Positions 16,764 to 26,070 of a stretch of 64,000 nt of DNA are shown here, piece after piece (position 1 is the first letter of the stretch; each line of letters starts with the position of its first letter). Below the pieces are notes generated by a model. That model saw only the letters and a program-made list of their open reading frames with translations. It ran no database searches and had not been told where the DNA came from. The position numbers and the translations under genes are program-made. The stretch is from Psychrobacillus sp032154225 (GTDB lineage: Bacteria; Bacillota; Bacilli; Bacillales_A; Planococcaceae). The stretch covers positions 62,001-126,000 of the forward strand of contig NZ_JALDYF010000003.1 of assembly GCF_032154225.1 (NCBI RefSeq), read 5' to 3'.

Positions 16764-18023
16764 TTATTTCAATGGAATATTCAGTTCGATATTTTTTCCA
16801 ATAGGATTGTAATAATAGTTCAAATATATTTTTGCTTTACCATCATACTCTTCAAATTGTGTCGTTTCAACGTCATACTGCTCATCTCGTGAAACCTTGT
16901 TGCCTAAATGCTCTAACTTCGTACCGTCTTCTTTTACAGCGTCATACATCATTAAAAGTCTGTCATTATTATCCCATTTATCCACAGCAACTGATACCTC
17001 TTGCTGCTTTACGGAAATGTCCCAATCAAAATAATCGGGCTTTGTAAGTACTTCTTTCGTTGCAAAATCGACTTCAATAAAATCCTCGCCCTTTGGAACG
17101 GCTTGAACAGCTCCAATTATAGCCGTTAGTGACTCTGGATCATCGAAATAATTACTTTGCAAATAGACCGTATATTTGCCTTCGCGAATATCTCCTGCTG
17201 CTGTAATGCCTTGTCTAAGTCTATCTCTCCGCTCACCATTTTCCGTCACGACTGCAATATCATCAAGCGCTACTATTCGCATTGTATTAGCTGGATCTAT
17301 TTCAATATCTAGGGCCACTTTTAATGGAGAACGACGAATTTGTATAATTGTAAATTTCTGGCCATCGACATCTACAATGCGATTCGCAGCAATAATTTTT
17401 TCTTCTGCGATTTCATGTTGTAGTGTAAACGGTACCGTAATTTCAATATTCCCTTTCACTTTATCATTAAAATGAAAAACAGCTTTAAAATCCTTCGAAG
17501 TATAAGAAATCGGCTCTGAAAAGTCATATTCTACGGAAGAAGAAATATATGTTTGATCTGATGCATTCTTGATAAATGTACAGCCACATTCTATTTCATC
17601 GTCCCCTTGGAATAATTGAACTTTCTCTAACTGTAATTCCGAAATATCAAATAGGGCGTCAGCGCCATAGAAAAGTACAAGTCCTGAATAATCTGCAATC
17701 ACCCCTTGTAATGTAAGAGATAGACCACTTTTTGACCGCTTCTCATTAATTTTTTCATAGTAATCATTGTCTACAACATCTTTAATCCCTTTATCTATGC
17801 TAATCACTGTTACTATTGCTTCAAAACCAGGTATTTTTGCGACATAACTAGCAATCGTAGGAGAAACACGAATCGAAAATATAATACTTACGCAAAACAA
17901 AGCAACTAATGCAATTGGAACAATGCGCTTCTTCGTTCTTTTTTCTCGCTGAACTTTACGTAACATGTCCATTCGGTTTTGTTGAAGTTTCTCTTTTGGT
18001 ACGTCAATCGGTCGTTTACTCAT
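16764..18023 (-). CDS. DUF4179 membrane protein, probable anti-sigma factor
   Basis: A 419-residue protein with a cytosolic N-terminus of about 32 residues rich in Lys and Arg (EKLQQNRMDMLRKVQREKRTKK), one membrane span (about 33-51) and a large outer domain of DUF4179 type (IDKGIKDVVDNDYY; then YSGLVLFYGADALFD). Its start overlaps the sigma gene stop by four bases, so it is translationally coupled to an ECF sigma factor. This arrangement is characteristic of an anti-sigma factor that senses envelope stress. The N-terminal segment presumably binds sigma; the signal is unknown. Confidence 0.85.
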   Translation of the reverse strand: MSKRPIDVPKEKLQQNRMDMLRKVQREKRTKKRIVPIALVALFCVSIIFSIRVSPTIASYVAKIPGFEAIVTVISIDKGIKDVVDNDYYEKINEKRSKSGLSLTLQGVIADYSGLVLFYGADALFDISELQLEKVQLFQGDDEIECGCTFIKNASDQTYISSSVEYDFSEPISYTSKDFKAVFHFNDKVKGNIEITVPFTLQHEIAEEKIIAANRIVDVDGQKFTIIQIRRSPLKVALDIEIDPANTMRIVALDDIAVVTENGERRDRLRQGITAAGDIREGKYTVYLQSNYFDDPESLTAIIGAVQAVPKGEDFIEVDFATKEVLTKPDYFDWDISVKQQEVSVAVDKWDNNDRLLMMYDAVKEDGTKLEHLGNKVSRDEQYDVETTQFEEYDGKAKIYLNYYYNPIGKNIELNIPLK

Positions 18024-18520
18024 AGCCAGTCCTCCTTTTGTCCCGCAGATTTTTTAAGCTTCTTGATTATGTGATGAAGCTTAGATTTTACAGTGCCTTC
18101 TGGAATTTGATTTAGTTCTGCAATTTCTTTGTTTTTGAGTTGTTGAAAATATTTCATATAGACGAGTTGCTGCTCCGACAAAGTTAAATGTTCCAATAAT
18201 CGCTCCATATCAGAATAAATAACCCGCTCCACTACGTGATGTTCTTTAATTGGAACAGTTGGTTTACGTTTTCGTAAATGGTCTTTACAACAATTGATTA
18301 ACACGCGCACGAGCCATGTTCTCGCATATTCATGCTGTTTGACGGTATCCATTTTTTTTAAAGCCTTATAAGTAAGATCTTGCATCACGTCTAAAGCGTC
18401 TTGCTCATTTTTCATATATGTAAAGGCCATACGATATAAAATGTCTTCATCCATTTCAATGAGTGAAAGTATCGCTTGATGATCTCCACGAATAGCACGC
18501 TCCACGACTTCAAATCCCAT
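18020..18520 (-). CDS. ECF RNA polymerase sigma factor (partner of DUF4179 protein)
   Basis: A 166-residue group 4 sigma-70 factor. Region 2 spans about residues 20-90 (DALDVMQDLTYKALKKMD, ARTWLVRVLINCCKDHLRK), and region 4 lies at about 110-160 (LSEQQLVYMKYFQQLKNKEIAELNQIPEGTVKSKLHHI). Directly upstream lies an ECF-type promoter (TTGAAC, 17-base spacer, CGTC), so it probably transcribes its own operon. The start at 18520 has a strong GGAGGCG ribosome-binding site. Confidence 0.95.
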   Translation of the reverse strand: MGFEVVERAIRGDHQAILSLIEMDEDILYRMAFTYMKNEQDALDVMQDLTYKALKKMDTVKQHEYARTWLVRVLINCCKDHLRKRKPTVPIKEHHVVERVIYSDMERLLEHLTLSEQQLVYMKYFQQLKNKEIAELNQIPEGTVKSKLHHIIKKLKKSAGQKEDWL

Positions 18521-18544
18521 CTATTTCGCCTCCTTTTCTCATTA

Positions 18545-18571
18545 GACGCAGCGATGTTTCATTTCGTTCAA
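18545..18571 (-). promoter_or_regulatory. ECF-type autoregulatory promoter
   Basis: On the minus strand TTGAAC (18566-18571), 17 bases, then CGTC (18545-18548), about 25 bases before the sigma gene start. It matches the TGAAAC-N16/17-CGTC architecture of Bacillus ECF promoters. Confidence 0.6.
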
Positions 18572-18606
18572 AATTTTTAAATTTATTTCCTTGAATCTAT
18601 TCTATA

Positions 18607-18643
18607 CAAAAAAATCCACGAGGAATGCTCCCCGTGGATTTTA
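18607..18643 (-). terminator. Intrinsic terminator after the siderophore-binding gene
   Basis: AAATCCACG / CGTGGATTT with long minus-strand T run. Confidence 0.9.
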
Positions 18644-18650
18644 GTATGAA

Positions 18651-19688
18651 TTATTTTAATTCATCTAGAATTTCTTGTAATTTTGCTGTTTCAGTTGTTA
18701 TACCGTTGCTTGAGAAGTACCAGTTTGTACCGTCTAAGTATACAATTTTACCTTCTTTGTAAGCACGAGTTTGTTTAATAATATCATTTTCGATATCTGC
18801 TTTAATCGTTTCTACATCCGATACTGTACGGTCTACGATTAATAATACTGCTGGATCTACAGAAAGTAATGACTCATAAGAGAAGTCAGAACCGTGTGAA
18901 GATGCTTTAATATCAGTTGTAGATGGTACGAAACCGAAGTCATTGTATACGTATGCGAAACGAGAGTCTGCACCATTATCGAAACCAGAGATCTTTTTGT
19001 CGTTATACATAGCTACTAAAGCATTTTCATAGCCAGCTGCTTTTTCTTTTACTGCATCTACTTTTTCTTGTAATGCCGCTTTTAACTCTTCCGCTTTTTC
19101 AGCTTTATCAAAGATTGCTGCTGCTAAATCAACTGTTTCATAAACTCCATCAATATAGTTCGAGTTATCTGAACCGATAAATACTACATTTGGTGTAATT
19201 TCTTTTAATTCTTCATAATATGGAGATTGGCGACCAGAGATAAAAATAATATCTGGGTTAGCAGCTGCTACTGCTTCGAAGTTGATTTCTTTTAATGTAC
19301 CAACATCAGCAACTTTATCGCTTGGTGCATATTTTGCTTTTAAGTGTTCTGGAATGTTTCCTTTACCACCGTTAGCTGCGATACCTACGATACCTTCAAC
19401 GCCTAATGCATCAAGTGTGTCTAAGAAACCGTAGTCCAAAGTAATGATGCGCTTTGGTTCTTGCTCTAAAGTAATATCTTCAAACGTAATTGATTTACCT
19501 TCGTCAGTTTCTCTATTAGCAGTTAGTGAAGATACTGTCATAGGGAATGCTGATTCTTCAGCTACAACCTTTTCTGTTTCACCTGATTTATTTGTTTCAT
19601 CTGTTTTTGGTGTTTCTGTTTCATCTGATCCACATGCAGCTAACATTAATACTAAAGCTGGTGCAGCTAATAATTTCCATCTACTCAT
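18651..19688 (-). CDS. Siderophore ABC importer, substrate-binding lipoprotein (YclQ-like)
   Basis: A 345-residue lipoprotein that captures a ferric siderophore outside the membrane. The lipobox LAAC gives Cys19, followed by an acidic, Thr-rich linker and a type III periplasmic-binding fold (KRIITLDYGFLDTLDALG; NPDIIFISGRQSPYYEEL). The order permease, permease, ATPase, binding protein equals B. subtilis yclNOPQ, whose substrate is petrobactin or its photoproduct; I infer the same class here. The 127-base gap before it holds its own promoter and the best Fur box of the window, so it can be made in excess over the membrane parts. Confidence 0.9.
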   Translation of the reverse strand: MSRWKLLAAPALVLMLAACGSDETETPKTDETNKSGETEKVVAEESAFPMTVSSLTANRETDEGKSITFEDITLEQEPKRIITLDYGFLDTLDALGVEGIVGIAANGGKGNIPEHLKAKYAPSDKVADVGTLKEINFEAVAAANPDIIFISGRQSPYYEELKEITPNVVFIGSDNSNYIDGVYETVDLAAAIFDKAEKAEELKAALQEKVDAVKEKAAGYENALVAMYNDKKISGFDNGADSRFAYVYNDFGFVPSTTDIKASSHGSDFSYESLLSVDPAVLLIVDRTVSDVETIKADIENDIIKQTRAYKEGKIVYLDGTNWYFSSNGITTETAKLQEILDELK

Positions 19689-19724
19689 ACTTCATTTCTC
19701 CTCCTACTAATAACTCCCTTTAAG

Positions 19725-19745
19725 TGATAACGATTATCATTATCA
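19725..19745. promoter_or_regulatory. Fur box upstream of the yclQ-like gene
   Basis: TGATAACGATTATCA, followed by TTATCA, matches the 7-1-7 Fur consensus TGATAATNATTATCA with one mismatch in the core copy. It lies 37 bases before the start codon. Confidence 0.85.
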
Positions 19746-19759
19746 CACAACTAATTTAA

Positions 19760-19788
19760 ACTCTAATTTAGTTCTCTAAAATTGTCAA
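19760..19788 (-). promoter_or_regulatory. Possible promoter for the yclQ-like gene
   Basis: On the minus strand TTGACA (19783-19788), 17 bases, then TAGAGT (19760-19765), placed so that the Fur box overlaps the start of transcription. The -10 match is only four of six. Confidence 0.45.
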
Positions 19789-19815
19789 TTACTTTTTGAT
19801 TTTTTTTTTTGAAAA

Positions 19816-20583
19816 TTAGTTATGTGAATTAAAATAAACGCATATTCGACAACCATCCTGCACTTGAACAGGAATGTCCATATCATACACTTCACGTAAA
19901 GCAACTGAGTTAATAATCTCATCTGTTGGACCATCTTTTACTAGACGTCCATCCTTCAACGCAACGATACGATCTGAATAGACGGAAGCAAAGTTAATAT
20001 CATGCAATACGATAACAACTGTTTTCCCTAGCTCATCTACCAATTTACGCAAAATTTTCATAATTTGCACCGAATGCTTCATATCTAAGTTATTTAATGG
20101 TTCATCGAGTAAAATATAATCAGTATCTTGTGCAATAACCATAGAAATAAAAGCACGCTGCTTTTGACCACCAGAAAGCTCATCTAAAAAACTGTCTTGC
20201 ATATCTGTTAAATTCATATACTCTAATGCCTGGTCCACAAACTTGTGATCTTCTTTGCTTAAACGACCTTTCGAGTATGGATAACGTCCAAAAGATACAA
20301 GCTCTCGAACAGTTAAACGAATATTTAAATGATTTGCTTGCTTTAAAATGGCAACACGTTTCGCAAATTCAACGGATTTCATTTTCTTTACGTTTGATTG
20401 GTCTAACAATACTTCACCTGTATCCGCATCTAACAAACGACTTACCATTGATAATAACGTTGATTTCCCCGCACCATTAGGTCCAATAAAGGACGTAATG
20501 GCTTTCGGTTGGATTTTTAATGTGACATCTTCGACAACAACCTTTTTCCCGAAGCTTTTAGAAAGTCCTTTAATCTCAATCAT
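19816..20583 (-). CDS. Siderophore ABC importer ATPase (YclP-like)
   Basis: A 255-residue cytosolic ATPase that powers uptake through the two adjacent permeases. Walker A is GPNGAGKST, the signature LSGGQKQRAF, Walker B YILLDEP, and the switch His is in VLHDINFA, as usual for FecE/FhuC-type subunits. It overlaps the upstream permease gene by four bases, so the permease and ATPase genes form a coupled operon. Confidence 0.93.
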   Translation of the reverse strand: MIEIKGLSKSFGKKVVVEDVTLKIQPKAITSFIGPNGAGKSTLLSMVSRLLDADTGEVLLDQSNVKKMKSVEFAKRVAILKQANHLNIRLTVRELVSFGRYPYSKGRLSKEDHKFVDQALEYMNLTDMQDSFLDELSGGQKQRAFISMVIAQDTDYILLDEPLNNLDMKHSVQIMKILRKLVDELGKTVVIVLHDINFASVYSDRIVALKDGRLVKDGPTDEIINSVALREVYDMDIPVQVQDGCRICVYFNSHN

Positions 20584-21536
20584 GCTGCTTTCCTACTTTC
20601 CTTAAGTAGTAAGTAAATAAAGTAAAGACCACCGACAAAGTTAATAATTACACTAATAGTTGTTGATAAATGAAATACATGAATCACTAAAAATTGGCCA
20701 CCGACTAACGCAATAATACTTATTAAACTTGCTCCTACAATTAAAACCGAATGTTTGTAAGTACCAAAATATTGATACGCTAAGTTAGAAACAATTAACC
20801 CTAAAAACGTAATTGGTCCTACTAACGCTGTTGATACTGCAATTAAAATTGATGACAAAATTAAAATACGCAATACCATTTTGTCATAATTAATACCTAA
20901 GTTAACAGCATTGTCACGTCCTAAGGACATAACATCTAACTTATGTAATATACGTGTACCATACAGAAGCGATAAAATTAAAATACCTGCTGATAAAAAT
21001 ATCAACTCTGTTTTTACATTCATAAAGCTAGCAAACAGTCTAGCTTGTAAGCTTTCATACTCTACTGGATCAATAATTACTTGCATAAAGGTGACTAAAC
21101 TTCCAAGTAGTGTGCCGATAATCATACCTGCTAATAATAGTAAGAAAATCGGATACTTATCCGCACGAAATAAGAAGCGGTATAAAATGACAGCAAACAG
21201 AACCATTGCAATAATAGATACACCAAAGTTTAAGTAACGACTTACAACAAAAATCGAACCCGATCCTAAAGCAAAGTAAATGATTGTTTGCACTATCTCA
21301 TACATCGAATCAATACCCATAACCGATGGCGTTAATAATCGATTGTTCGTTACCGTTTGGAACATCACTGTTGCATAGGCAATTGCAGTACCTGTAATAA
21401 CCATCGCAAGCAGTCGTTCTAAACGTTTCGGAAACGCATAACTAAAACCGCCTTGAATATTGTAAAATGCAAATAATAGCATACAGATTAAAGCAATACC
21501 TGCTAATATAAGTAATTTCGTACTATTTTTGCGCAT
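20580..21536 (-). CDS. Siderophore ABC importer permease (YclO-like)
   Basis: A 318-residue FecCD-family permease with about nine membrane spans. Conserved features include the GTAIAYATVMFQTVTNNRLL start of the core, the GPITFLGLIVSN motif and the final helix pair. It overlaps the preceding permease gene by 14 bases and the ATPase by four. It forms a heterodimer with the YclN-like permease. Confidence 0.92.
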   Translation of the reverse strand: MRKNSTKLLILAGIALICMLLFAFYNIQGGFSYAFPKRLERLLAMVITGTAIAYATVMFQTVTNNRLLTPSVMGIDSMYEIVQTIIYFALGSGSIFVVSRYLNFGVSIIAMVLFAVILYRFLFRADKYPIFLLLLAGMIIGTLLGSLVTFMQVIIDPVEYESLQARLFASFMNVKTELIFLSAGILILSLLYGTRILHKLDVMSLGRDNAVNLGINYDKMVLRILILSSILIAVSTALVGPITFLGLIVSNLAYQYFGTYKHSVLIVGASLISIIALVGGQFLVIHVFHLSTTISVIINFVGGLYFIYLLLKESRKAA

Positions 21537-22485
21537 ATGCTTTCCCCCTAAATAACATAATTAAGAAGATCGCACTGCCGATTACTGCTACAGTTGTATT
21601 TACTGGAATTTCAAATGGATGTACGATTAAGCGACTAATAATATCGCAAGCTAATAAAAATGCTGCTCCCATAAAAATTGTATGCGGGATTGTTTTGCGT
21701 AAATTATCCCCCAAATAAAGAGAAACAAGATTTGGTACAATTAATCCTAAAAACGGAATAATACCTACTGTTAAAACGACAGTCGTAGTAATAACTGCTA
21801 CAATAACTAGTCCTATATTCAATACCGCTCGATAACTTAAACCGACATTTTTAGCGAAATCCTCACCCATACCTGCAACCGTAAACTTATTAGCATAAAT
21901 ATACGCAATAATAATTGCTGGTATAGCTAAATAAAGAAGCTCATACCGCCCTGATATAACTAATGTAAAACTCCCTTGGAAAAAGGAATCTACATTTTGT
22001 AAAGTGTTCCCTTCATATGCCAAGAAAGTAGATATCGCACCTATAATATTTCCGTACATAATCCCGATTAACGGAACAAATATTGCATCTTTGAACTTAA
22101 TTTGTTCAAGTAACCGCATAAAGATAAATGTCCCAATTAAAGCAAACGCAAAACTAAAAAGAATTTGCCCGAAAAAAGACATACTTGTAAAAAATACCAT
22201 CGATACAACAATCCCAAGTTTTGCTGCATCTAACGTACCAGCCGTTGTTGGTGAGACAAATTTGTTTCGGCTTAAACTTTGCATTATCAAACCTGCAATA
22301 CCCATTCCTGCACCAGCTAAAATAATTGCTAATAATCTTGGTAAACGACTCATTAAGAAAATTTGTGTTTCTAACGATTTCCAATCAAGTAAATGACTTG
22401 GCTTTATGTTAATCGCACCAATAAATAGCGAAATAACTGACAGGACGATTACTGCAACAATCAACATCCACAGTCTCAGTCTCAT
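21523..22485 (-). CDS. Siderophore ABC importer permease (YclN-like)
   Basis: A FecCD-family permease of 320 residues and first gene of the uptake operon. It shows the GAGMGIAGLIMQSLSRNKFVSP motif region, the VGIIPFLGLIVPNLV loop and an N-terminal basic start (MRLRLW). I place the start at 22485, with GGGG six bases upstream; the ATG at 22497 has no clear ribosome-binding site but cannot be excluded. Two Fur-box-like sites lie 120-190 bases upstream. Confidence 0.9.
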   Translation of the reverse strand: MRLRLWMLIVAVIVLSVISLFIGAINIKPSHLLDWKSLETQIFLMSRLPRLLAIILAGAGMGIAGLIMQSLSRNKFVSPTTAGTLDAAKLGIVVSMVFFTSMSFFGQILFSFAFALIGTFIFMRLLEQIKFKDAIFVPLIGIMYGNIIGAISTFLAYEGNTLQNVDSFFQGSFTLVISGRYELLYLAIPAIIIAYIYANKFTVAGMGEDFAKNVGLSYRAVLNIGLVIVAVITTTVVLTVGIIPFLGLIVPNLVSLYLGDNLRKTIPHTIFMGAAFLLACDIISRLIVHPFEIPVNTTVAVIGSAIFLIMLFRGKAYAQK

Positions 22486-22602
22486 GTGCAACCCCATATT
22501 TCTTTTATTCTCAGATGATAGTAGAACTTATTCTCAACACTGAGTATTCAACCTATTTATATATATAGAAGATAAGATATTTTTAAAATTGGAAGACAAC
22601 AC

Positions 22603-22617
22603 TGAAAATCATTATCA
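22603..22617. promoter_or_regulatory. Fur box upstream of yclN-like operon
   Basis: TGAAAATCATTATCA differs from the 7-1-7 Fur consensus at a single position and lies about 118 bases before the operon start. Confidence 0.75.
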
Positions 22618-22669
22618 TTTACCAACATTTCCAATTATAGCACGACTGATATACAAGTCAATTGATAAA

Positions 22670-22684
22670 TGAAAATGACTTTCA
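22670..22684. promoter_or_regulatory. Weaker second Fur-like palindrome
   Basis: TGAAAATGACTTTCA is flanked on both sides by ATTGATAA. It diverges from consensus in the right half. It could extend Fur control or be the site for another repressor. Confidence 0.4.
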
Positions 22685-22741
22685 ATTGATAATAGAGTTG
22701 TTCACCATTTATTCATTTTTAATATTCAAACACTTTAGTAG

Positions 22742-23300
22742 CCCAGTTTCTGGCTTGCTTCGGGCTTCACATAAGGCTATACGATGAACGATAAAATTTA
22801 AAAGCTTGTTGAAAGTGGCTGCGCCACTTCCAACAAGCTTTTTCTTCGGTCATCGTATAGCAAATATTCGCCTTCCGCTCGTCAGAAACTTCCGCGCCAA
22901 GTGGTTAATACTTTTGGCAATAGGATAAGCAAGTCCGTTCTTTCTACCTTGGAGTCAGCCAAAGATACAATTTTTCAGCTCTTTGTAATCTCTTTTGCGA
23001 CGAGTAACCGCAGGAGCAGGTTTTTAGAAAGCGACACTTCTACATTTGAATATAAAGTGGAGAAGTAGACGACAAATTTACTTCGTACGAAAATTATTGG
23101 TCTATTCCTAATTAGAAATGCTAATGAACTTTTTAAGTACTTTAGTAGAAAGAGCGTGAATACACCCCCATAAGCAGGATGGATGTAGTGAAAAGCCGCG
23201 GCTCGGGTGGGATAAGCGGACAGGTGGGACCCCGCAGTGAAACGAGGAGGCTCACCAACCGCCCCACCGAAAGCGCCCGCTTGTAACGAAATCCACTCTC
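22742..23300 (+). repeat. Dispersed structured repeat family B, copy 1
   Basis: About 560 bases that match 46862-47338 along their length, in the same orientation. The first 150 bases (22745-22890) are a nested palindrome: CAGTTTCTGG against CAGAAACT outside, GCTATACGATGA / TCATCGTATAGC, then AAAGCTTGTTG / CAACAAGCTTT inside. The remainder includes TTTTTAGAAAG, CACTTCTACATTTG, GCAGGATGGATGTAGTG and GCCCGCTTGTAAC. This copy carries two pieces missing from copy 2: the 22-base module shared with family A (22996-23017) and a 78-base GC-rich family C module (23197-23274). No gene is seen in 22498-23327. Confidence 0.85.
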
Positions 23301-23327
23301 CCATCCCTATACTCGCTCCTTCTCTTT

Positions 23328-24170
23328 TTAAATTTCTAAAGCACTATCAATTACATCTTGAGGAATAACAATTTCCTTGATTTCATTGAAGTGAGAGAAG
23401 TTTGTCTTCACATCTTGATACAACATCATTTCCTCACCATCAATCACCATGCTCATATCCATTACCATATCTACCTTGCTCGAGTTAAATGTTTTTTTGT
23501 CGATATGGATTAAATACTTTACTGACTTTATATCCATTTCGATATTAGCTTCTTGTCCACTATCCATTATATTTTGCATCATATCATCTAATTGACTTTG
23601 TACAAGCTCAGTGAATTTTTCACCAGAAGCTTCTAATGAAAGAATATAATGATCGTTATCTTGTTTAAATGTAAAATCCTCTAAGAAGCTTTCGATTTGC
23701 TTTAATTGATCTGACGGGTTGGATTGCTCCGCAGAGTTTTGTAGCTCCCCTAGCAAATCCTGTGGCAGTTTCATCCACTGGTCCCCTTCACTCATATAAA
23801 AAGAATCCTTTGTAATATAGCTTTCCATATCCATTACTTGGTCTTCTCCGTCTCCCGTCATTGCATGCATCGTTGTTTTTCCTTTTTGATAAATCTGCAT
23901 TGGTTCTATTACATACTCCATATCCATTAATGAACTAATGTCTGCATCGATTCCTTGATCAACCATACTCATTTTTTGTTTCATATCAATTGTAGCTTTT
24001 ACGCTTTTTAGTTCTTCTGATGCCTTAATCGACTTATCATATACTTCTTGTAGCGTTAAATTGCTTGTCTCCGTTATTTTCGTGTTGTCTGTTGGAGAGG
24101 CTGTTTGATTACATGCGGCTAAACTTAGCGACAATGCGCCAACTGCCAACATACTCATCCATTTTTTCAT
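23328..24170 (-). CDS. DUF6612-type lipoprotein
   Basis: A 280-residue secreted lipoprotein with lipobox LAAC. After the linker it shows the pattern of small LolA/LppX-like proteins called DUF6612 in Firmicutes: an early helix (VYDKSIKASEELKSVKAT), paired Met-rich strands (KQKMSM, VMDMSMVIDGEE) and SYITKDSFYMSEGDQWMKLP in the middle. The role is unknown; a lipid- or envelope-binding function is only inferred from the fold group. The start at 24170 follows GGGTGG; the GTG at 24182 lies inside that site. Monocistronic, with repeat B1 downstream. Confidence 0.75.
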   Translation of the reverse strand: MKKWMSMLAVGALSLSLAACNQTASPTDNTKITETSNLTLQEVYDKSIKASEELKSVKATIDMKQKMSMVDQGIDADISSLMDMEYVIEPMQIYQKGKTTMHAMTGDGEDQVMDMESYITKDSFYMSEGDQWMKLPQDLLGELQNSAEQSNPSDQLKQIESFLEDFTFKQDNDHYILSLEASGEKFTELVQSQLDDMMQNIMDSGQEANIEMDIKSVKYLIHIDKKTFNSSKVDMVMDMSMVIDGEEMMLYQDVKTNFSHFNEIKEIVIPQDVIDSALEI

Positions 24171-24305
24171 ATTATTATCCACCCTTTCAAATATTTACTC
24201 AAACTATTATACGTTTATGTATATTGGAAAGTTTCAACATTATTATTTCGGTTTCAGAAATTTTTGTTATAATAATCGTTATGAAGGAAGAAGGGGGTAT
24301 ATTTT

Positions 24306-26024
24306 ATGCTTAAGAAATTTTTTGCTTTTTACAAACCACATAAAAGATTATTTATCATAGACTTTTCAAGTGCTATCATCGTTGCTCTTTTAGAACTTGC
24401 ATTTCCTGTTGCGGTTCAGTGGTTTATAGACGTACTATTGCCGACTAAGGATTGGGATATGATTGTAAAAATTAGTACTCTATTATTGCTCGTCTATGTT
24501 TTGAGTACTTTCCTCAATTATATAGTGAATTATCTTGGTCATAAGCTTGGCATTAATATCGAAACAGATATGAGGCAGCAATTATTCAATCATGTGCAAA
24601 AACAATCGTTTCGCTTTTTCGATAATACGAAGACCGGACATGTGATGAGTCGTATTACGAATGATTTATTTGATATTGGAGAGCTTGCCCATCATGGTCC
24701 AGAGGATTTATTCATCGCAATTATGACACTTATCGGTGCGTTTATTCTTATGTTCAATATTAATCCAGAGCTTGCGATTATTGCGATTGTCATTGTTCCT
24801 GTTTTAGTAATAGTTGCGACATACGGAAATATTATGATGAATAAAGCATGGAAAAATATGTACGGGAAAATCGCAGATGTGAATGCACGCGTAGAAGACA
24901 GTGTATCTGGCGTACGTGTTGTGCAATCTTTTACGAATGAAAACTTTGAAATTACTCGCTTTAAAGAAGATAATGGTCAATTCCGATTAGCTAAACTTAA
25001 AGCATATAAAGTGATGGCTGGGACTCATTCAAGTATTTATATGATGACTAGACTTGTTACGTTAGTAGTACTTGTTGTTGGAGCTTACTTTTCTCTAGAA
25101 GGGAAGCTTAGTCATGGGGAACTTGTAAGTTTTGTCCTGTTTGTGAATGTGCTTATTAAGCCAGTTGATAAAATTACTGCTTTACTTGAGCTGTATCCAA
25201 AAGGAATGGCTGGGTTTAGAAGATTTTTAGACTTAATGGAGCAAGAGCCAGAAATTATCGACAATCCAAATGCAATGACAGTTAATCATTTAAATGGGGA
25301 TATTGCATTTAATGACGTTAGTTTCCGTTACGATCAGCATAAATCGGTATTAAAGGATATAAACTTAACTGTGAAAGCAGGAGAAACAGTTGCATTCGTA
25401 GGTCCTTCTGGTGCAGGAAAGACTACTATTTGTTCACTTATTCCTCGTTTTTATGAAGTTTCAGATGGGGCAATATCCATTGATGGATTAAACATCCAAG
25501 ATATTACAATGAATTCATTGCGCGCTCAAATCGGAATTGTGCAACAAGATGTATTTTTATTCACAGGGACAATTAGAGAAAATATCGCATATGGGAAAAT
25601 GGATGCTTCAGAAGAAGAAATTCGTGAGGCAGCGAAAAAGGCTCATTTAGAGGATATGATTGCTTCCCTTCCAGAAGGATATGATACGCAAATTGGAGAA
25701 CGTGGACTCAAATTATCAGGCGGACAAAAGCAACGTTTAGCGATTGCGCGTATGTTTTTGAAAAATCCTCCGATTTTAATATTGGATGAGGCTACTTCCG
25801 CTTTAGATACAGAAACAGAAAAGATTATTCAAAAATCGTTAATGGAGCTTGCAGAAAATCGTACTACGCTTATTATTGCGCACCGACTTGCTACAATTCG
25901 TGATGCGGATCGTGTACTCGTGGTAACTGAAGATGGTATTGCGGAGGACGGGTCATATAATGAATTAGTTAAACAAGATGGCATTTTTGCAAGGCTACAC
26001 AATATTCAATTTCAGGAAGTATAA
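24306..26024 (+). CDS. ABC exporter, fused membrane and ATPase domains (MsbA/Sav1866 type)
   Basis: A 572-residue half-transporter that works as a homodimer. Six membrane spans occupy about residues 15-290. The nucleotide-binding domain has Walker A GPSGAGKTT, Q-loop VQQDVFLF, signature LSGGQKQRLA, Walker B ILILDEATSALD and switch His in IIAHRLATI. It is close in layout to staphylococcal Sav1866, so lipid or multidrug export is likely. The ATG follows AAGGGGG, with a TATAAT upstream (24268-24273) but no clear -35. Confidence 0.9.
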   Translation: MLKKFFAFYKPHKRLFIIDFSSAIIVALLELAFPVAVQWFIDVLLPTKDWDMIVKISTLLLLVYVLSTFLNYIVNYLGHKLGINIETDMRQQLFNHVQKQSFRFFDNTKTGHVMSRITNDLFDIGELAHHGPEDLFIAIMTLIGAFILMFNINPELAIIAIVIVPVLVIVATYGNIMMNKAWKNMYGKIADVNARVEDSVSGVRVVQSFTNENFEITRFKEDNGQFRLAKLKAYKVMAGTHSSIYMMTRLVTLVVLVVGAYFSLEGKLSHGELVSFVLFVNVLIKPVDKITALLELYPKGMAGFRRFLDLMEQEPEIIDNPNAMTVNHLNGDIAFNDVSFRYDQHKSVLKDINLTVKAGETVAFVGPSGAGKTTICSLIPRFYEVSDGAISIDGLNIQDITMNSLRAQIGIVQQDVFLFTGTIRENIAYGKMDASEEEIREAAKKAHLEDMIASLPEGYDTQIGERGLKLSGGQKQRLAIARMFLKNPPILILDEATSALDTETEKIIQKSLMELAENRTTLIIAHRLATIRDADRVLVVTEDGIAEDGSYNELVKQDGIFARLHNIQFQEV

Positions 26025-26052
26025 AAGCTGCCCCTAGTTGGGCAGCTTTTTT
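26023..26052. terminator. Terminator between ABC exporter and hflX
   Basis: AGCTGCCC / GGGCAGCT with T tail on the plus strand and A run before it, so it may act in both directions. Confidence 0.85.
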
Positions 26053-26070
26053 CATTTCTTTATTAAAATA

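Noticed and set aside
22975..23304. 109-residue minus-strand frame
   Set aside because: It lies inside repeat B1; the corresponding frame in B2 differs in sequence and length because of the 78-base module.
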